Assembly (NCBI GenBank): GCA_017618935.1
Contig: JAFZTG010000028.1
Coordinates: 1 to 10,295 of the forward strand
DNA length: 10,295 nt
Source: Bacteroidales bacterium
Lineage (GTDB): Bacteria; Bacteroidota; Bacteroidia; Bacteroidales; UBA1715
Reading direction: 5' to 3'
A model generated the notes under the pieces. That model did no database searches. It was not told the origin of the DNA and saw nothing but the letters and a program-made list of their open reading frames with translations. This document shows, in pieces, positions 7,604 to 10,295 of this stretch. The position numbers and the translations under genes are program-made. The stretch's first letter is position 1. The number at the start of each line of letters is the position of its first letter.

Positions 7604-9998
7604 GTTTATGTTCTTTTTTTCTGAATCGGTCTAAAAATGAATGTTTCTTTGTCTTCTGGTCGTACGAATAATATCCGTAACCAAATCCGTATCCATATCC
7701 GTAACCGCTGTAGCCATAACCATAGCCGCTATACCCGTAACCGTAACGTGACGAAACGATTGAAACGCCGTTGAGGACGATGGAAAGATTTTTTATGGAT
7801 TTTTGTCCGTACAAATAGTTTATGTTGTTGACAAAGATTCGTTTCGAGTAGTTTGCACGTGATACATAAATTGGCAAGTCGGCACGTTGGAAACTATAAA
7901 TCGCGTCGCTTACAATGCCGATAGGAGGCGTGTCAATGATGATAATGTCGTACTCCTGTTTCAGCTCCTCCAACAACGAGTCGAATGCCTTTGAGTTTGC
8001 CAATTCGGCAGGATTCGGTGGAGTAGGACCGGCAGGAATTATGTCGAACGTTTCAAAATCTGTCTTTAAAATGCAATCCTTGTATGAATCTTTTCCTATG
8101 AGGATTGTACTCATTCCCGAATGGTTGTGAGCGTTGAACGACAAGTGAACCTTTGGTTTACGTAAGTCAAGGTCAAGCAAAATTACTCGTTTGCCATTCA
8201 AGGCGAAGACACCACCTAAGTTAATGGCAATGAATGTTTTACCTTCACCAGAAATGGTAGAGGTGATGGCGATGATTTTTTTAGATTCTTTTGCTTGTTG
8301 TATAAATTCCAAATTGGAACGTAATGTTCTGAATGATTCGGTGATGACAGAATCTGCTTTGTTTTCAACTACGAAACGGTGAATCTTGTCGGTAGAATGT
8401 GTGATTGGAATTACGCCGGAAATTGGCGCATCGGTATATTTCGTGATGTCTTCGATTGCTGTAATTTGATTAAATAACAAGTAACAAATCACGGTAATCA
8501 TTAAAATCAATAACACACACGAAACAATGCTTACTATCAGCACTTTCGACAGGATAGGAGCGATAGGAGTGTCGGGGACGATTGATTTCTGAAGAATGAG
8601 GTTGTTGGTTACGTAGCCCGCTTTTGAAATCAGATATTCGGCGCGTTTCTCGACTAACTGGTTGTAGAAATTCTGATGAACATCGTGAATACGTTTCAGT
8701 TTCGTGAGTTCTGTCTCGTTAAAATCCGTTGTTTTCTCATTTGATATTTTTTCGAGTGCGGCAATATCATTTCGTAATTTTTTGTTCGTTATGTCAATAA
8801 TATCTGCCAGATGTTTCTTTTGTTCCTCTATTTGTTGGTCAATCACCTTGATTTTGTGGTTGTCGGGCGTAAGGGTCATCAACAATTTTTCTTTTTCTTT
8901 TTGTAATTGTTGAATGCCATTCAAGAAATTGAGTATCATTGATTCCGACGATGTTCCCGAGAGGGTGGAGATGGCTCCCATAATGTCGAAATCTTCGCCA
9001 ACTTCTATTTGACGGTTCACTCTGTTCAACGTCTGGATTTGTGAACGATATTTTTCAATGTCGTTGTATGATGATTTTGCCGCATTGCCGTCAAGAATGT
9101 TTCCCGTGATTTTGTTGTCTTTCTTGAATTGTTCTAGCTGTTGTTCCGATTCGGTGAGCTGCGTATAAACGATTTCCAATTGTTCGTTGATGAATTGCAG
9201 GATTTTCTCTGCACGTTCTTGTTTTTTCTCAACGTTGTATGCCAAGAAGTTCTCGCAAATTGTGTTTACAATCTCCGATGCCTTTTGGGCGTTGTTGCTG
9301 GTATATTTTACCTGAATTGTGTTTGCCGCCGAACTCAGAACCGACACGTCTAATTGTGCGAATTGCGTCTGCAATGCCGTTCTCTCGTCGTAGTTGATGA
9401 AATAGTAGCGAGCCGTTTTTTGCGAAATGAACGAATCAAGTGAGATTATGTTAATGTATATGCGACAGCCGTTGATTTCCGTCCATTCGTTTCGTTTTAT
9501 CTGTTTTGAAAAAACTTTTTCTGGTTCGTATTCGTAACTGATTGTGATTAAGTCTGTTGTGTTGTCATAATCAACATAGATTTTCTTGTTGAGAAAACAA
9601 TTCTGAGCATTTTCAATCTCGACAAAGAAAGGAGTCTTTTTATATAATTCAGATGTCACGAAACGACCTTCGGCAAAATATGCGGTGTAAAGGTTGAGCT
9701 GTTGCATCGTGCGTTTTAGGAACTCCGATGAACGTATCAACTCAATAAGATTTGTCAGCGATGATTGCCCGTAGGTTTCCGACAAGTCCATAATCGAATG
9801 TTCCCGTTCTTCGTTGTTGATTTGGATAATAGAGTAGGTTTCGTATGTCGGAATGGTATAGCGAATGTAGAGTTTTGCCGCAAAAACAGTAAACACAATA
9901 ATCAACAAGTAAATCCAAAGATTTTTCTTGATGACCACCCAGAGTTTTCCTAAGTCCAAGGTGTCGTTGAATGTTGGTATTTTCTTTGTTTTTGCCAT
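7581..9998 (-). CDS. wzc: Wzc/GumC-type polysaccharide co-polymerase and tyrosine autokinase
   Basis: This 805-residue inner-membrane protein combines a chain-length-determinant domain and a cytoplasmic BY-kinase; it controls polymerisation and export of capsule or exopolysaccharide with Wza. The Wzz-like domain starts near residue 12, with membrane segments at about 27-45 and 484-509 flanking a long periplasmic part. That part includes probable coiled coils at about 255-330 and 362-460, the latter ending before a VPDTPIAPILSK segment typical of the family. The kinase has Walker A TISGEGKT (581-588), Walker A' LLDLDLRKP (607-615) and Walker B IIIIDTPP (685-692). The C-terminus carries a Tyr cluster at 752-779 (13 Tyr in 28 residues, alternating with Gly), the expected autophosphorylation region. 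A Lys/His/Arg-rich end (FRKKEHKHDRAHKL) follows. The start overlaps the wza stop as TAATG. No separate tyrosine phosphatase gene is seen in the window. Confidence 0.95.
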   Translation of the reverse strand: MAKTKKIPTFNDTLDLGKLWVVIKKNLWIYLLIIVFTVFAAKLYIRYTIPTYETYSIIQINNEEREHSIMDLSETYGQSSLTNLIELIRSSEFLKRTMQQLNLYTAYFAEGRFVTSELYKKTPFFVEIENAQNCFLNKKIYVDYDNTTDLITISYEYEPEKVFSKQIKRNEWTEINGCRIYINIISLDSFISQKTARYYFINYDERTALQTQFAQLDVSVLSSAANTIQVKYTSNNAQKASEIVNTICENFLAYNVEKKQERAEKILQFINEQLEIVYTQLTESEQQLEQFKKDNKITGNILDGNAAKSSYNDIEKYRSQIQTLNRVNRQIEVGEDFDIMGAISTLSGTSSESMILNFLNGIQQLQKEKEKLLMTLTPDNHKIKVIDQQIEEQKKHLADIIDITNKKLRNDIAALEKISNEKTTDFNETELTKLKRIHDVHQNFYNQLVEKRAEYLISKAGYVTNNLILQKSIVPDTPIAPILSKVLIVSIVSCVLLILMITVICYLLFNQITAIEDITKYTDAPISGVIPITHSTDKIHRFVVENKADSVITESFRTLRSNLEFIQQAKESKKIIAITSTISGEGKTFIAINLGGVFALNGKRVILLDLDLRKPKVHLSFNAHNHSGMSTILIGKDSYKDCILKTDFETFDIIPAGPTPPNPAELANSKAFDSLLEELKQEYDIIIIDTPPIGIVSDAIYSFQRADLPIYVSRANYSKRIFVNNINYLYGQKSIKNLSIVLNGVSIVSSRYGYGYSGYGYGYSGYGYGYGFGYGYYSYDQKTKKHSFLDRFRKKEHKHDRAHKL
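7662..7745 (-). repeat. Tyr/Gly-rich heptad repeats coding for the Wzc tail
   Basis: The codons for Wzc residues 752-779 are repetitive. Two exact heptapeptides YGYGYSG (7745-7725 and 7724-7704) are followed by a diverged third copy (YGYGYGF) and GYGYYSY. The two exact peptide copies differ at 5 of 21 bases, all at third codon positions without amino-acid change. The reading frame stays intact. Confidence 0.85.
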
Positions 9999-10295
9999 TA
10001 TCTAAAAATACTATATACCATTGTTATACAAGTGATTAAAGTCAAATATGGAGAAATTTCCTTTACGAATTTCGTCGCATATTTCGGACGGGAATCTACA
10101 TATACTATATCGTTCGTTTCTAACATAAAGTTCGCTTTCTTGAATTCTTCAAGACTGCGAATGTTGAAGTTATATACTTCGGGATTTTTATTGTTGCCTC
10201 TAATGAGTTTTATTTTGTATGATTTGCTGCTTTCTGTTAATCCACCTGCATCGGCAATGGCTTCCATCAGCGTGATGCCACCTTCGGGAATGGAG
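9998..10295 (-). CDS. wza: 3' part of Wza-like polysaccharide export protein (SLBB domain)
   Basis: The reading frame runs open from the window edge at 10295 to a TAA at 10000-9998, giving 98 C-terminal residues. It does not begin at the internal ATG (10267): the preceding codons SIPEGGITL continue the same domain in frame. The segment IPEGGITLMEAIADAGGLTESSKSYKIKLIRG is the start of a SLBB (soluble ligand-binding beta-grasp) repeat as found in Wza/polysaccharide export proteins. It is followed by NFMLETNDIVYVDSRP, the usual end of the domain. The last 20 residues or so (YLTLITCITMVYSIF) are hydrophobic, as in Bacteroidota Wza homologues with a C-terminal membrane helix. Wza forms the outer-membrane exit channel and works with Wzc, encoded next with a 1-bp overlap. 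The N-terminal export domain and lipobox lie outside the window. Confidence 0.9.
   Translation of the reverse strand, partial: SIPEGGITLMEAIADAGGLTESSKSYKIKLIRGNNKNPEVYNFNIRSLEEFKKANFMLETNDIVYVDSRPKYATKFVKEISPYLTLITCITMVYSIFR

Noticed and set aside
9998..10267. An 89-residue independent small protein starting at the ATG at 10267.
   Set aside because: The frame stays open to the window edge, and the codons before this ATG (IPEGGITL) belong to the same SLBB domain, so it is the 3' part of a longer wza.

Overview
The window looks like chromosomal DNA of a member of the Bacteroidota, most likely Bacteroidales. The evidence is a GldH-type lipoprotein gene behind an Asn/Gln-rich C-terminal tail typical of Bacteroidota PSP1-domain proteins, an AT-rich composition, gene starts without Shine-Dalgarno sequences, and Bacteroidota-like versions of UvrA and the Wzc tyrosine kinase. 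Coding density is very high: the only intergenic gap over 10 bp is 108 bp. I see no tRNA, rRNA, CRISPR array, insertion sequence or integrase.

Left part, + strand (1-1407): three overlapping genes. These are the 3' end of a low-complexity-tailed protein (probably PSP1/RicT family), the lipoprotein gene gldH, and trmB (tRNA m7G46 methyltransferase). They are joined by an 8-bp and a 1-bp overlap. trmB converges on serB with 7 bp between stop codons, and a perfect 7-bp inverted repeat spanning both stops may be a shared terminator.

Right part, - strand (10295 down to 1415): five overlapping genes read wza (3' part), wzc, a WecA/TagO/MraY-like phosphoglycosyltransferase, a membrane-anchored lytic transglycosylase, and uvrA. 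Overlaps are 1, 23, 8 and 1 bp. After 108 bp comes serB on the same strand. The first three encode an outer-membrane export channel, a co-polymerase/tyrosine autokinase and the enzyme that puts the first sugar phosphate on undecaprenyl phosphate. That is the start of a Wzy-type capsule or exopolysaccharide locus that presumably continues beyond position 10295. The lytic transglycosylase could open the peptidoglycan for the export machine, but this is inference. uvrA (nucleotide excision repair) is a housekeeping gene tied to the end of this unit, so DNA repair may share transcription with polysaccharide export.

No clearly undescribed system is visible. The points most worth a second look are the overlap-linked export-to-uvrA unit, the Tyr/Gly repeat tail of Wzc whose two heptad repeats differ only at synonymous sites, and a zinc-site cysteine missing from UvrA.
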